Positions 1 through 9,171 are shown, counted from the first letter of the stretch. The stretch is 64,000 nt of DNA from Xanthomonas codiaei (GCF_002939785.1 NZ_MDEC01000005.1:43928-107927), one strand, 5' to 3'. Notes: generated by a model not told the origin, from the letters alone. Program-made: numbers and translations.

Positions 1-18
1 GCCCGCGTAATGCTTCAT
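1..18 (-). other. possible 5' end of a further minus-strand gene
   Basis: An ATG at 18..16 reads M-K-H-Y-A and runs off the left edge just behind the stop of the lpxL-like gene. It could be the start of a following gene in the same operon. Six codons are too few to judge. Confidence 0.2.
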
Positions 19-43
19 CAGCCGCTCGCCCTGCGGCGACGGC

Positions 44-964
44 TCATCGATAGAACGCGCTGCGCCCGCCGGGCTGGCGCTTGAAACGGCGATGGATCCA
101 CAGGTATTGATCCGGCGCCTCGCGCACCATGTCCTCGATCGCCGCATTGACCTGGGTGGTATCGGCGATCACATCGTCTGATGGAATGCCCGCCAGCGGC
201 GGCGCGATCTTGAGGATGTAGCGGCCGCCTTCGCGGCGATGGAAATACGGCACCACCGCGCAGCCGGTCAGCCGCGCCAGTTGATGGGTGGCGGTGATGG
301 TGGAGGCAGGGTGGCCAAAGAACGGCACGAACACGGTGTCCTTGCCGCGCATGTCCTGGTCCGGCGCGTACCACAGGAAGCCGCCGCGCTTGAGATGCTT
401 GATGGTGGCGCGCAGGTCTTCGTTGGCGAACATGTGCGTGGCATAGCGCAGACGCCCACGCTTGACCGCCCATTCGAACACCGGGTTGCGGTGCTTGCGG
501 TACATGCCGGCCAGCGGCACGTGGTCGCAGAGCAGGCGCCCGCACATCTCCAGCGTCATGAAATGTCCGGACACCAGCAGCACGCCGCGCTGTTGTTGCT
601 GCAACTGCTGCAGATGTTCCAGGCCCTCGACCTGCACACCCGGGCGAATGGCGTCGATGCTGCCCCACCAGGCGCGCGCGAATTCGAACAGGCCCACGCC
701 CAGCGCATCGAAGCTGTCGCGCAACAGTCGTGCCCGCCAGGCATCGTCCTGCTCGGGAAAGCACAGTTCGAGGTTGACCTGCGCAGCGCGCCGGCGCGTG
801 CCGGCCAGACGCATCGCGATCCAGCCCACGCCACGGCCGAGTGCGCGCTGCAGCGTCCAGGGCAGGCGCCCGGCCAGCACCATCACGGCCAGGCCAAGGA
901 ACATGGGCCAATGCCTGGGGTTGCGCAGGGAAGGGCGGACAGCGACGTTGGCGGGCTCGGACAT
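44..964 (-). CDS. lipid A biosynthesis acyltransferase (LpxL/HtrB family)
   Basis: 306 aa. This inner-membrane family transfers a secondary acyl chain from acyl-ACP to Kdo-lipid A or a related intermediate. There is one hydrophobic anchor near residues 21-33. The catalytic HX4(D/E) motif is visible as SGHFMTLEM, with His134 and Glu139. Length is normal for the family. The gene is divergent from waaA, whose product makes Kdo2-lipid A, the usual substrate, so the two genes fit one LPS pathway. The ATG at 964 lies six bases behind a TAGAAT -10-like box and no Shine-Dalgarno is visible, so the mRNA may be leaderless. Whether it adds laurate, myristate or another acyl chain (LpxL, LpxM or LpxP role) cannot be read from the sequence. 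Confidence 0.9.
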   Translation of the reverse strand: MSEPANVAVRPSLRNPRHWPMFLGLAVMVLAGRLPWTLQRALGRGVGWIAMRLAGTRRRAAQVNLELCFPEQDDAWRARLLRDSFDALGVGLFEFARAWWGSIDAIRPGVQVEGLEHLQQLQQQQRGVLLVSGHFMTLEMCGRLLCDHVPLAGMYRKHRNPVFEWAVKRGRLRYATHMFANEDLRATIKHLKRGGFLWYAPDQDMRGKDTVFVPFFGHPASTITATHQLARLTGCAVVPYFHRREGGRYILKIAPPLAGIPSDDVIADTTQVNAAIEDMVREAPDQYLWIHRRFKRQPGGRSAFYR

Positions 965-970
965 GCGCCA

Positions 971-976
971 ATTCTA
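971..976 (-). promoter_or_regulatory. candidate -10 box of the lpxL-like gene (leaderless)
   Basis: TAGAAT on the minus strand is followed by six bases and then the ATG. Transcription starting at normal spacing would begin at or next to the start codon. No convincing -35 was picked out. Confidence 0.4.
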
Positions 977-1028
977 AGGGATCGCACGCGCGCGGCAGCG
1001 TGCACATGCGCACGCAGGAGCGCTCCCG

Positions 1029-1034
1029 TATCCT
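1029..1034 (+). promoter_or_regulatory. candidate -10 box of waaA (leaderless)
   Basis: TATCCT is followed by GCACGG and the waaA ATG at 1041. The spacing is the same as on the divergent lpxL-like side, so both genes of the pair may have leaderless mRNAs. Confidence 0.35.
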
Positions 1035-1040
1035 GCACGG

Positions 1041-2357
1041 ATGCGGAAAGACCCGATCGAATGGCTGTTGCGTGGGCTGTACTCGGCGCTGTTGTATCTG
1101 TTGCTGCCGATCACGGTGTACCACCTGGTGTGGCGCGGCTTCCGCGTGCGCGAATACTTCAACCGCTGGAACGAGCGCTATGCGTCGTACACGCATGCCT
1201 GCGGCCGCCCGCGGGTGTGGGTGCATGCGGTATCGGTGGGCGAGGTCAACGCGGCCGCGCCACTGGTCAATGCCTTGCGTGCGCAGCGCCCGGATATCCG
1301 TTGGGTCATCACCACCATCACGCCCACCGGTTCCGAACGCGTGCGTGCGGTGTGGGACGATGCGGTGGATCATGTCTATCTGCCGTACGACGTGCCTGGC
1401 AGCGTGGGCCGGTTTCTCGAGCACTTTCGCCCGCGGCTGGCGCTGATCCTGGAAACCGAGCTGTGGCCGAACATGCTGTTCGGCTGCCGCGACCGCCAGA
1501 TTCCGCTGTATATCCTCAACGCGCGGCTATCGGCGCGCTCGTTGCGCGGCTATCGCGTGCTGGCGCCGTTGATCAGCCGCGCGCTGCGCACGGTGACCTG
1601 CGTGGCGGCGCAGTCCCAGGACGATGCCGAGCGCTTCCTCACCCTGGGTGCGCGACCGGAACAGGTGGTGGCGCTGGGCAATCTCAAATTCGATATCGCC
1701 GCGCCCGCGCAACTGCAGGCGTTGGTGACGCAGTTCCGTACGCACGTGCCAGCCACGCGCCCGGTGTGGATTGCGGCCAGCACGCATGAAGGCGAGGAAG
1801 CGGCGGTGGCCGACATCCATGCGCGACTGCTGGGTGCGTTTCCCGATCTGCTGCTGCTCTGGGCGCCGCGCCATCCCGAGCGCTTTCCCAAGGTGGAGGC
1901 GCTGGCGCGCGAGCGCGGTTGGCGCGTGGCCACGCGCAAGGCCCAGCACTGGCCGCAGGCGCGCGATGCGGTGTTCGTCCTCGATACCCTGGGCGAGCTG
2001 ATGAGTTTCTATGCGTGCGCGCAGGTCGCCTTCGTCGGCGGCAGCCTGCAGCCGATCGGCGGACACAACCTGCTGGAACCTGCAGCAGTGGGCACGCCGG
2101 CAGTGACCGGCCCGCATCTGCATAACTTCTCGGAAATCTCGCGGCGCATGCGCGAGGCCGATGCGGTTGCCATCTGCGAGGATGCCGATTGCGTGTATCG
2201 CGATCTGGCGCGGTTGCTGGGCGATCCCGCACGGCGCGAAGCAATGGCGGCCGCGGGCCTGGCGCTGGTGGCCAATGGCAAGGGGGCGGTGGCGCGGACC
2301 TTGGTGCAGATCGCTCCCGATCTGCCTGCGGTCGCCAGCGATAGCGCGATGCCGTGA
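1041..2357 (+). CDS. waaA: 3-deoxy-D-manno-octulosonic acid (Kdo) transferase
   Basis: 438 aa. WaaA (KdtA) transfers Kdo from CMP-Kdo to the lipid IVA precursor at the cytoplasmic face of the inner membrane. The N-terminal anchor is followed by a GT-B fold. The family signature HAVSVGEVNAA occurs around residue 60, and the conserved donor-site block FVGGSLQPIGGHNLLEPAA begins near residue 331. Length is typical. It is divergent from an LpxL-type acyltransferase, which acts on the same pathway. The start was taken at the ATG six bases behind a -10-like box; there is no Shine-Dalgarno. One or two Kdo residues may be added, and this cannot be told from sequence. Confidence 0.95.
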   Translation: MRKDPIEWLLRGLYSALLYLLLPITVYHLVWRGFRVREYFNRWNERYASYTHACGRPRVWVHAVSVGEVNAAAPLVNALRAQRPDIRWVITTITPTGSERVRAVWDDAVDHVYLPYDVPGSVGRFLEHFRPRLALILETELWPNMLFGCRDRQIPLYILNARLSARSLRGYRVLAPLISRALRTVTCVAAQSQDDAERFLTLGARPEQVVALGNLKFDIAAPAQLQALVTQFRTHVPATRPVWIAASTHEGEEAAVADIHARLLGAFPDLLLLWAPRHPERFPKVEALARERGWRVATRKAQHWPQARDAVFVLDTLGELMSFYACAQVAFVGGSLQPIGGHNLLEPAAVGTPAVTGPHLHNFSEISRRMREADAVAICEDADCVYRDLARLLGDPARREAMAAAGLALVANGKGAVARTLVQIAPDLPAVASDSAMP

Positions 2358-2538
2358 GTCGATGCGGCGGTGTGTCCTGCCCGTCCGCTCCGACGCTGCG
2401 TTCGCTGGCATCGTCGGCTTGCTGGCTGCGGCAGCAAGCGCAGCAGGCGTCGTCACGCGCCGCGCCCGATCCGGGATGCGGCACGCGCCGGATCGGCGTC
2501 GCTCACGCCGCGCGCCGCTGCAGCCGGAGTGCGCGTAT

Positions 2539-2563
2539 GAAAAAGGCGGGCCTGCGCCCGCCT
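2539..2563 (-). terminator. intrinsic terminator of tolC
   Basis: An 8-bp GC-rich stem (2544-2551 with 2556-2563) has a 4-nt loop. Read on the minus strand it is followed by a run of T. It lies about 20 bases past the tolC stop. Confidence 0.8.
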
Positions 2564-2583
2564 CTCGAGGTGCCTACGCTGCC

Positions 2584-3957
2584 TTACTGCAGCGAGCCAC
2601 TGCCCTGCAGTCTGGATTCGGCATCCTGCGACAGCAGGCGGTTGACGTCCTGCAGGTCGGTGATGTCCAGCTTGCCGATGGCCTGGCCCAACAACAGCCG
2701 GTTCTGCAGGAAGGTGTAGCGCGACTGCGCGTAGTTCAACTGCGCCTGGAACAGCGTGCGCTGGTTCTGCACCACGTCCAGCACCGTGCGGGTACCGACT
2801 TCCAGGCCGACCTGCGATGCATCATAGGCTGCCTGCGCGGAGACGACGGCCAGGCGGCGCGCTTCCACTTCGCTGATGCCCGCGACCACGGTCTGGTAGG
2901 CATTGCGCGTATTGCGGTCCAGTGCGCGCTTCTGCTGTTCGTAGGTGTCCTGCTGGATATCGCGACGCGACAGCGCCTGGCGCACGGCCGATTGCGTGGC
3001 GCCGCCAGCGAAGATCGGGATCGACACGCTGATGCCGACGGAGTCGGTATCGATGTCTCGGCCCTGGGTGGTGAACACGCCGCTTTCGGCCGCACCGGTA
3101 CCCCAGCTGTTGCTACGGCCGATGCTGCCGGTCAGGTTGACCGTGGGCAGGTGACCGGCACGCGCGGCATTGACCTGCGCCTCCGCTGCGCTGACCTGCA
3201 ATTGCTGCGCCTTCAGTGCAGGATTGTCGGCGATGGCGGTTGAAACCAGCTGATCGACATTGCTGTAAGCGGCCGGTACTTCCGGGCGGAAATCTTCCGG
3301 CAGCGCACGCAGGCCCACCACCGGCTGACCGGTGAGTTCGGTCAGCGCCTGGTAGTAATCCTTCAGGGTGTTGCGCGCGTTGATGGTATCGGCGCGCGCC
3401 TGGTCGTACTGGGCGCGGGCTTCGTGCACATCGGTAATTGGCGCCAGCCCCACTTCCAGTCGCTTGTCGGCGTAGTCGAACTGCTTCTTCGCCGCTGCTT
3501 CGTTGGTTTCTGCCGCAGCCAGCGACTCGATACCGACCAACACCTGGAAGTACGCCGCAGAGGTGCGGGTAATCAGGTCGTTGTTGGCCGACGCCAGGGT
3601 GAAGTCTGCCGCCTTGGCCACTTCGCGTTGCGCACGCAAGGTGGCGAACTGCGACCAGTTGAAGATCGTCTGCGAGCCCTGGACCTGGGTGGACCGCGAG
3701 GAGGTGGTGATACGGCCATCCTGGCCTTCGATTTCGCGGTGCGACTTGCTGTAGTCGTAGGCACCGTTGATCTGCGGCAGCAACGCCGCACGCGCCTGTA
3801 CCTCACCTTCCCGATTCACCAGCCGCGTGGACTCGGCCACGGCCAGTTGCGGATCGCCGTTGCGGGCCATTTCGTAGACCTGCAGCAGATCGGTGGCATG
3901 CGCAGCCATCGGTGACAGGACGGCGGCCAGGGCCAGGGCGAGGGATCGGCGGATCAT
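2584..3957 (-). CDS. tolC: outer-membrane efflux channel TolC
   Basis: 457 aa. TolC forms the trimeric outer-membrane and periplasmic tunnel for type I secretion and RND/ABC tripartite pumps. A signal peptide is visible (MIRRSLALALAAVLSPMAAHA, with predicted cleavage before TDLLQVYE). It is followed by the two repeated outer-membrane factor halves, each with long coiled-coil stretches; the second contains SVSIPIFAGG and ends with the YTFLQNRLLLGQAIGKL segment typical of TolC. The reading frame is open for another 87 codons upstream, but the ATG at 3957 has AAGGA at good distance and begins the signal peptide. It follows the PCMT-like gene by 20 bases on the same strand, so the two are probably one transcript. 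Which transporters it serves cannot be deduced here. Confidence 0.93.
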   Translation of the reverse strand: MIRRSLALALAAVLSPMAAHATDLLQVYEMARNGDPQLAVAESTRLVNREGEVQARAALLPQINGAYDYSKSHREIEGQDGRITTSSRSTQVQGSQTIFNWSQFATLRAQREVAKAADFTLASANNDLITRTSAAYFQVLVGIESLAAAETNEAAAKKQFDYADKRLEVGLAPITDVHEARAQYDQARADTINARNTLKDYYQALTELTGQPVVGLRALPEDFRPEVPAAYSNVDQLVSTAIADNPALKAQQLQVSAAEAQVNAARAGHLPTVNLTGSIGRSNSWGTGAAESGVFTTQGRDIDTDSVGISVSIPIFAGGATQSAVRQALSRRDIQQDTYEQQKRALDRNTRNAYQTVVAGISEVEARRLAVVSAQAAYDASQVGLEVGTRTVLDVVQNQRTLFQAQLNYAQSRYTFLQNRLLLGQAIGKLDITDLQDVNRLLSQDAESRLQGSGSLQ

Positions 3958-3977
3958 CGGGGGAGCTTCCTTGGGAA

Positions 3978-4634
3978 TCAGAATTGGAATCGGGGCGTCG
4001 GTGCGGCGCCCTGGAGATAGGCGAGGTCGGTTTCGAACAACGATTCGATGCGCGGGGCGTTGACCTCGCCACGCACCAGGACCGCTTCCATCACCGGATC
4101 GTGACCGCGGACGACGAACAGCCGGCCGTTCGGGCGCAGCCACTGCAGCCACTGGGCAGGCAGCGTATCGACCGCGCCGGTCACGCAGATGGCGTCGAAG
4201 CGGCGCTCGCTCTGCCAACCGAACACATCGGCAGTTTCGATGCGCACGTTGCTGCCGAGGCCGGCATTGTCGAGATTGGTGCGTGCCGCAGCGGCCAGCG
4301 CCGGATCGATCTCCAGGCTGACCACTTCACGGGCCAGCGCGGCCAGGCAGGCGGTGGAAAAGCCGCTGCCGGTACCGACTTCCAGCACGTCCTCGCCCGG
4401 CTGCAGGTCCAGCGCCTGCAACATGCGGCCTTCGATCACCGGCTTCATCATCTTGTGGCCGGCCGACAGCGGGATCTCCACATCGACGTAGGCCAGGGTC
4501 TTGTAGGCCTCGGGCACGAATGCTTCGCGCGGCAGGCGCGCTAGCACGTCGAGCACGCGCAGGTCCAGCACGTCCCACGGCCGGATCTGCTGTTCGACCA
4601 TCTTTTCGCGGGCCTGGGTGAAATCGATCGTCAT
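3978..4634 (-). CDS. protein-L-isoaspartate O-methyltransferase family protein
   Basis: 218 aa from the ATG at 4634. PCMT enzymes methylate isoaspartyl residues in damaged proteins with S-adenosylmethionine. The SAM-binding motif I is clear (VLEVGTGSGFS, about residues 83-93), and the upstream IPLSAGHKMMKP corresponds to the substrate-binding stretch. Classical Pcm has a Thr-containing ISQP-type motif there, and this protein departs from it, so true repair activity is uncertain. The gene immediately precedes tolC, probably in one operon. A TTG five codons upstream could also start the frame, but the ATG is preferred. Confidence 0.8.
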   Translation of the reverse strand: MTIDFTQAREKMVEQQIRPWDVLDLRVLDVLARLPREAFVPEAYKTLAYVDVEIPLSAGHKMMKPVIEGRMLQALDLQPGEDVLEVGTGSGFSTACLAALAREVVSLEIDPALAAAARTNLDNAGLGSNVRIETADVFGWQSERRFDAICVTGAVDTLPAQWLQWLRPNGRLFVVRGHDPVMEAVLVRGEVNAPRIESLFETDLAYLQGAAPTPRFQF

Positions 4635-4762
4635 GGTGCGGTTATCCAACGCGGTGGGGCGAGCATTTTACCGGTGCACGGGGCAACTGGCGCATCTAGC
4701 ATCGCCGCGCGCCGATCGCCGGCGCAGTGCCGGAAGTCACCGCCACCAAGGGCCGGGGGCAA

Positions 4763-5416
4763 TCAGCGTGGCGCATACGCCCTCAGGAAGAAGTCCACGC
4801 TGGACTCGATGTGCTCGTTGACCTGCGCGCGCGTGGGCTGGCCGTGCAGGCCGCACATCATCAAGGCATACAACTCGCCCTTGAGCAGGCAGAAGAATTG
4901 CGAGGCCGCGCGCGGCAGATCGGCGATGTCCAGCTGGCCGTCGGCCACGCGCGCGGCCAGGAACGCTGCCAGTGCCTGCTGGGTCCGCTTGGGGCCGGCA
5001 TCCCAGAACATTTCGCGCACATGCGCGTCGCCGGTGCCCGGCGCCATCATCATGCGGTGGGTGGAGATGGCCGATTCGGTGCTGACCATGGCGAAGAACG
5101 CATGGGCGATCTCGATCAACTGGTCGCGCAGCGCGCCCTTGGGCGCATGGTCGAACAGGTCGTCCGGCATCATCTCCTGGCACTGCGCACGGATCGCCTC
5201 GGAAAACAGGCTTTCCTTGTCGCCGAAGTGGCTGTAGACGGTGAGCTTGGAGACGCCAGCCAGCGCGGCGATCCCGTCCATGCTTACCCGGGCATAGCCC
5301 TGCTCCATGAACAGCGTACGGGCTGCCCCGAGAATGGCGGCGCGTTTCCCAAGATCCTTGGGACGACCCGGGCCGTTGCTCCTGGCCTTGGACTTGAGTG
5401 GGGGCGAGCTGGACAT
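4763..5416 (-). CDS. TetR/AcrR-family transcriptional regulator
   Basis: 217 aa. The N-terminal helix-turn-helix is clear around residues 42-71 (SMDGIAALAGVSKLTVYSHF). The long C-terminal ligand domain looks like the AefR-type TetR_C class that often controls multidrug efflux genes. It is transcribed away from the propeller-GGDEF gene and lies 129 bases upstream of the PCMT-tolC pair, in the same direction, so it might influence that pair; this is inference. Inverted repeats in its own upstream region are candidates for autoregulation. The ligand is unknown. Confidence 0.85.
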   Translation of the reverse strand: MSSSPPLKSKARSNGPGRPKDLGKRAAILGAARTLFMEQGYARVSMDGIAALAGVSKLTVYSHFGDKESLFSEAIRAQCQEMMPDDLFDHAPKGALRDQLIEIAHAFFAMVSTESAISTHRMMMAPGTGDAHVREMFWDAGPKRTQQALAAFLAARVADGQLDIADLPRAASQFFCLLKGELYALMMCGLHGQPTRAQVNEHIESSVDFFLRAYAPR

Positions 5417-5471
5417 GCATTCAATACTAGACCATCGGGTTCTATATTTATACTCGGTGGGCTGAATGCAT
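5415..5471. promoter_or_regulatory. inverted repeats upstream of the TetR gene
   Basis: A perfect 9-base inverted repeat, ATGCATTCA (5415-5423) and TGAATGCAT (5463-5471), brackets an imperfect dyad TAGACC...GGTTCTA (about 5427-5443). The position over the TetR start region suggests an operator. This is inference only. Confidence 0.35.
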
Positions 5472-5592
5472 CAGCGGCGCCAACGAACTCCATGCGGCGG
5501 TCTGGGACGGTCGCGGCCCACGCGGTGCGCCGGCGCCCCGGCGCACTCGCGGCCAGCGTGCCTGTGCTTGCGCAGGTCTGGACGCCGGTAAT

Positions 5593-5609
5593 AGTGATTG
5601 CCTATCACT
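5593..5609. promoter_or_regulatory. 17-bp perfect dyad upstream of the GGDEF gene
   Basis: AGTGAT-tgcct-ATCACT is a perfect 6-bp inverted repeat with a 5-base spacer, about 140 bases before the propeller-GGDEF start. It may be a regulator binding site. The rest of 5472-5745 shows nothing recognisable. Confidence 0.35.
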
Positions 5610-5745
5610 GTTTCTTCTGAATGCGAGCGGTGTCATGGTGCGCCCGGCAGCTGTGGGGGATGTACCTAGGGCGGCACAAAAGTCCCGATGCTAGATTGGC
5701 CCGGCGCCTGCCCGTGCATACCGGCAGGCAACTCCGAGGGCACGG

Positions 5746-8700
5746 ATGAGGGGAACCGGGAGCGTGGACAGGGTGGGAGAGCAGACGCAGGCATCCAGCC
5801 TCCGCGGCACAGGCGTGCTGCGGATGGCGTTTGCGTGGTTGTGGATCGTGGCGTGCTGCGGCCTGCTACCGGCCGCCGCGCAGCCGCTGCAGCACACCGC
5901 CTATCACACCGTCACGCGCTGGAACATGGACGACGGCCTGCCGCACAACCTGGTGCATGCGGTCGCCCAGGGCGAAGACGGCTCGATCTGGCTGGGCACC
6001 TGGGAAGGCGTGGCGCGGTTCAACGGCCGCGATTTCACCGTGTATGACCGCCAGAACACGCCGGGCGTGGAGCTGGGCGGCGTGTTCGTGGTGCTGCGCG
6101 ACTGCGCGGGCGGCATGCTGTTCGGTACCGCCTTCGATGGGGTGTATCGCTACAAGGATGGCAACTGGCAGCAGTTGGGCGATGCCTCGGCGCGCCACCT
6201 GGCTGTCAGTGCCCTGTTGCGCCGGGCCGATGGCGCGCTGTGGGTGGGAACGCCGCAGACGCTGTACCGGATCGAGCCGGACGGGCGGCTGGTCGATGTC
6301 GGCCGCCAGTCCGGCCTGCCGCGCGCGCGCATCACTGCCTTGTCCGTCGACGACAGTGGCGATCTGTGGGTAGGCAGCGAAGCCGGGTTGTTCCTGCTGC
6401 CGCGTGCCGGTGGCCAGGCGGTCGTCTGGGGCGAGGCGCACGGCATGCGGAATGTGCCGGTGCGCCGGCTTGCCAGCGATCGCCGGGGCGGCTTGCTGGT
6501 CGCCGGCGACGACGGCGTGTGGTGGTGGAGCCGCGGCGGCGGGCTGCAACGGTTTCGTCAGGGGCAGCGGGTGGATGCCTTGTTGCTGGATCGGCGCGGG
6601 CATCTATGGATGAGCATGCCCAGCGGAACGCTGGTGGTGCACGGCGGCGCGGGCGTTCCCGACGAGCAGGTCTCGATCACCGGGGTGGCCAGCCCGGCAT
6701 TGCTGGAAGATGCCGAAGGCCTGATCTGGGTCGGCAGCACGCATGGCCTGTTCCGCATCGCCGAAGGCGCCGCGCATGGCATCACCCAGGACGACGGGCT
6801 TGCCTCGGACTACGTGCGCACGGTGCTGCAGACCGGCGACGGCACCGTGTGGGTGGGGAGCGCGGTGGGCCTGGATCGCTGGCGCGACGGCCGGATCAGC
6901 CGCGTGTCGCTGTTGCCGGCCGAAGGCGGCCGGGTGCTGGAGCAGTCGGTGCTGTCGCTGGCCGATGCTGGCGATGGAGGGGTCTGGGCCGGCACCTACA
7001 GCCAGGGCGTGCTGCGGCTGGATGCGCAGGGCAAGGTGGTGGCGCGCATCGGTGCGGGCGATGGGCTGCCCTCGCTGTCGGTGCGCGCGGTGCTGCCCGA
7101 TGGCGAGGATCTGTGGATCGGCACCACCGGCGGGCTGGTACGCTGGCGCGGCGGCAAGGCCCGCCGCTACACCGCGGCCGATGGCGTGCCCGACGGCTCG
7201 GTGCAGGCGCTGTATCGCGATGCGCAGGGCATCGTGTGGATCGGTACCGACCGTGGCATGACCGGGCTGTCGCCGGGCGGCAGCACCCGTGCGTGGCTGG
7301 GCGAGCAGGACTTTCCCGGTCAGAACGCTTTCGACTTCTTGCGCGACGCGAACGGCGATCTGTGGATTGCCAGCGATCGCGGCCTGCTGCGTCTGCGCGG
7401 CGATCGCTTCCAGGTCTACGACCATCGTGTCGGGCTGCCGCGCGACAAGGTGTTTCGCGTGATCGACGACGGCCGCGGCTATCTGTGGCTGTCGAGCAAT
7501 CATGGCGTGTTCCGCATCGCGCGCAGCGACTTCGACCAGATCGATGCCGGTACCCGCGAGCAATTGAGCGTGGAGGTGGTGGATCGCAGCGACGGCATGC
7601 CCAGCAACCAGGGCAACGGCAGCAGCGCGCCGGCCGGCTGGCTGACGCTGTCCGGGCAGTTGCTGTTCCCCACCTCGGCCGGTCTTGGGGTGATCGATCC
7701 GGCGCGGGTCGGAACCTTGCAAGGCCATCGCGTGCCGATCGTGTTCGAACGCCTGCTGGTCGATGGCATGGTGCAGCCGCTGAGCGGCCCGCACCGGCTG
7801 GGCGCGGAAACCCGGCGTATCGCCATCGGCTATGCGGGCCTGAATTTCCGCGGGCCGGACAAGGTGCGTTACCGCTATCGGCTGGAGGGCTTCGACCCGG
7901 ATTGGGTGGACGCCGACAACGCCACCGAAGCGGTGTACACCAACCTGCCGCCGGGCCGCTTCCGCTTCCGGGTGCAGGCGATGTCGTTGCCGGTGGACTG
8001 GCGGCAGACCGACTTGCTCGGCGAATCGAGCCTGGTCATCACGCTGGCACCGCCGTGGTGGCGCCGTCGCGAGGTGATCGCGGTGGGCGTGCTTGCGCTG
8101 GGCAGCCTGATCTACGGCTTCTATCTCTGGCGCACGGCCAGCTACCGGCGTCGTCAGCGCGAGCTCAATACCGTGATCGACCGGCGCACCCGCGAACTGA
8201 GCGACAAGAATGTCGCCCTGCAGCAGGCCAGCCAGGAACGCGAAGCGTTGATGCGCCAGCTCGAATACCGCGCCAGCCACGACGTGTTGACCGCGCTGCC
8301 GAACCGGCGCGAAGCCGAGCGCGTGCTGCAGCAGTGGTTCCAGCAGGCGCGCAGCGGCGGCGCCACGCTGGCGCTGGCATTGATGGATATCGATCACTTC
8401 AAGCGCATCAACGACGAGTACGGCCACGACGTGGGCGATGCGGTGCTCAGCGCGCTGGGCGAGGTGTTGAGCGAGCAGGATCAGGCGCAGTGCTTTGCTG
8501 CGCGCCATGGTGGCGAAGAGTTCCTGCTGGCCGCCACCGGGCTGGATGCGGCGCAGGCACGCGCGCTGTTCGAGCAGATGCGGCAGCGATTGGCGGCGAT
8601 CGAGGTGCAGGCCCAGGGCAGTGTGGTGCGGTGTACCGCCAGCATGGGCATGGCGATGAGCGACGAAGCGCCCACCCGGCGCGAATTGCTCGCCTTGGCA

Positions 8701-8757
8701 GACCGCCGCCTCTACCAGGCCAAGCGGCAGGGGCGCGATCGGTTGGTGGGGCCGTGA
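5746..8757 (+). CDS. diguanylate cyclase with periplasmic two-component-type propeller sensor
   Basis: 1003 aa. A hydrophobic export/anchor segment lies near residues 27-45. It is followed by many propeller repeats with the G-x-(I/L)W-(I/V)G signature up to about residue 600, a Y_Y_Y domain (RYRLEGFDPDWV...), a transmembrane helix near 778-796, a short coiled coil and a C-terminal GGDEF domain. The active-site motif is GGEEF at 922-926, with the metal/substrate region MDIDHFKRINDEYGHDVGD upstream, so cyclic-di-GMP synthesis is likely. The usual RxxD inhibitory site five residues before GGEEF is absent. The start at 5746 has GAGGG upstream; an ATG at 5824 would give a shorter signal region. 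The ligand sensed by the propellers is unknown. Confidence 0.9.
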   Translation: MRGTGSVDRVGEQTQASSLRGTGVLRMAFAWLWIVACCGLLPAAAQPLQHTAYHTVTRWNMDDGLPHNLVHAVAQGEDGSIWLGTWEGVARFNGRDFTVYDRQNTPGVELGGVFVVLRDCAGGMLFGTAFDGVYRYKDGNWQQLGDASARHLAVSALLRRADGALWVGTPQTLYRIEPDGRLVDVGRQSGLPRARITALSVDDSGDLWVGSEAGLFLLPRAGGQAVVWGEAHGMRNVPVRRLASDRRGGLLVAGDDGVWWWSRGGGLQRFRQGQRVDALLLDRRGHLWMSMPSGTLVVHGGAGVPDEQVSITGVASPALLEDAEGLIWVGSTHGLFRIAEGAAHGITQDDGLASDYVRTVLQTGDGTVWVGSAVGLDRWRDGRISRVSLLPAEGGRVLEQSVLSLADAGDGGVWAGTYSQGVLRLDAQGKVVARIGAGDGLPSLSVRAVLPDGEDLWIGTTGGLVRWRGGKARRYTAADGVPDGSVQALYRDAQGIVWIGTDRGMTGLSPGGSTRAWLGEQDFPGQNAFDFLRDANGDLWIASDRGLLRLRGDRFQVYDHRVGLPRDKVFRVIDDGRGYLWLSSNHGVFRIARSDFDQIDAGTREQLSVEVVDRSDGMPSNQGNGSSAPAGWLTLSGQLLFPTSAGLGVIDPARVGTLQGHRVPIVFERLLVDGMVQPLSGPHRLGAETRRIAIGYAGLNFRGPDKVRYRYRLEGFDPDWVDADNATEAVYTNLPPGRFRFRVQAMSLPVDWRQTDLLGESSLVITLAPPWWRRREVIAVGVLALGSLIYGFYLWRTASYRRRQRELNTVIDRRTRELSDKNVALQQASQEREALMRQLEYRASHDVLTALPNRREAERVLQQWFQQARSGGATLALALMDIDHFKRINDEYGHDVGDAVLSALGEVLSEQDQAQCFAARHGGEEFLLAATGLDAAQARALFEQMRQRLAAIEVQAQGSVVRCTASMGMAMSDEAPTRRELLALADRRLYQAKRQGRDRLVGP

Positions 8758-9171
8758 TGTGCGACGACGCGTTGGTGCGATCAAGGCGCGATAGGTAACG
8801 CAGTTGCGCGTTTCAAGCGCGTGGTGCGCATCCAATCGTGGAGCGCAGGTGCTTATGCTGCTGATCGGGGTTTCTGCTTGCCTACCTTGCAATGCCTGGG
8901 CTGCACGCAGCGATCAACCAGAGGGATTTTCGCCGTAGCCCGGAGAAAGGCGGGCGCTACAGGTTGTTGCCACTGCCTGACAGGCTCTGTTGCCGGTTCG
9001 GCGTGATTCCGCTCGGCGCCGGCACGCTTTTCCGGCACGGCGCGCCAAGCGTTCTGGCATGCATGGCCTTTGCCGTCTTGCAGGGGACTTGCGTGCGGTG
9101 GTGCCGAAAGACAGGGCTCCTGCCAGGCAACGGCGGAGTTGCAGAACGCGCGTGAGATTGTCTTGGATGTT
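8758..9171. other. intergenic region, no feature recognised
   Basis: About 410 bases between the convergent GGDEF and LysR genes. Short open frames exist on both strands but none shows a recognisable protein, codon pattern or ribosome site. No clear terminator hairpin with a T-run was found. Confidence 0.5.

Noticed and set aside
18..1424. 468-codon minus-strand frame spanning lpxL-like and part of waaA
   Set aside because: Out of frame with the LpxL-like motifs and runs antisense through waaA.
6604..8892. Long minus-strand open frame opposite the propeller-GGDEF gene
   Set aside because: Antisense shadow without recognisable domains, rich in Gln/His/Arg.
8892..9155. Small open frames between the GGDEF and LysR genes
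   Set aside because: No ribosome site, no recognisable sequence and overlapping frames on both strands.
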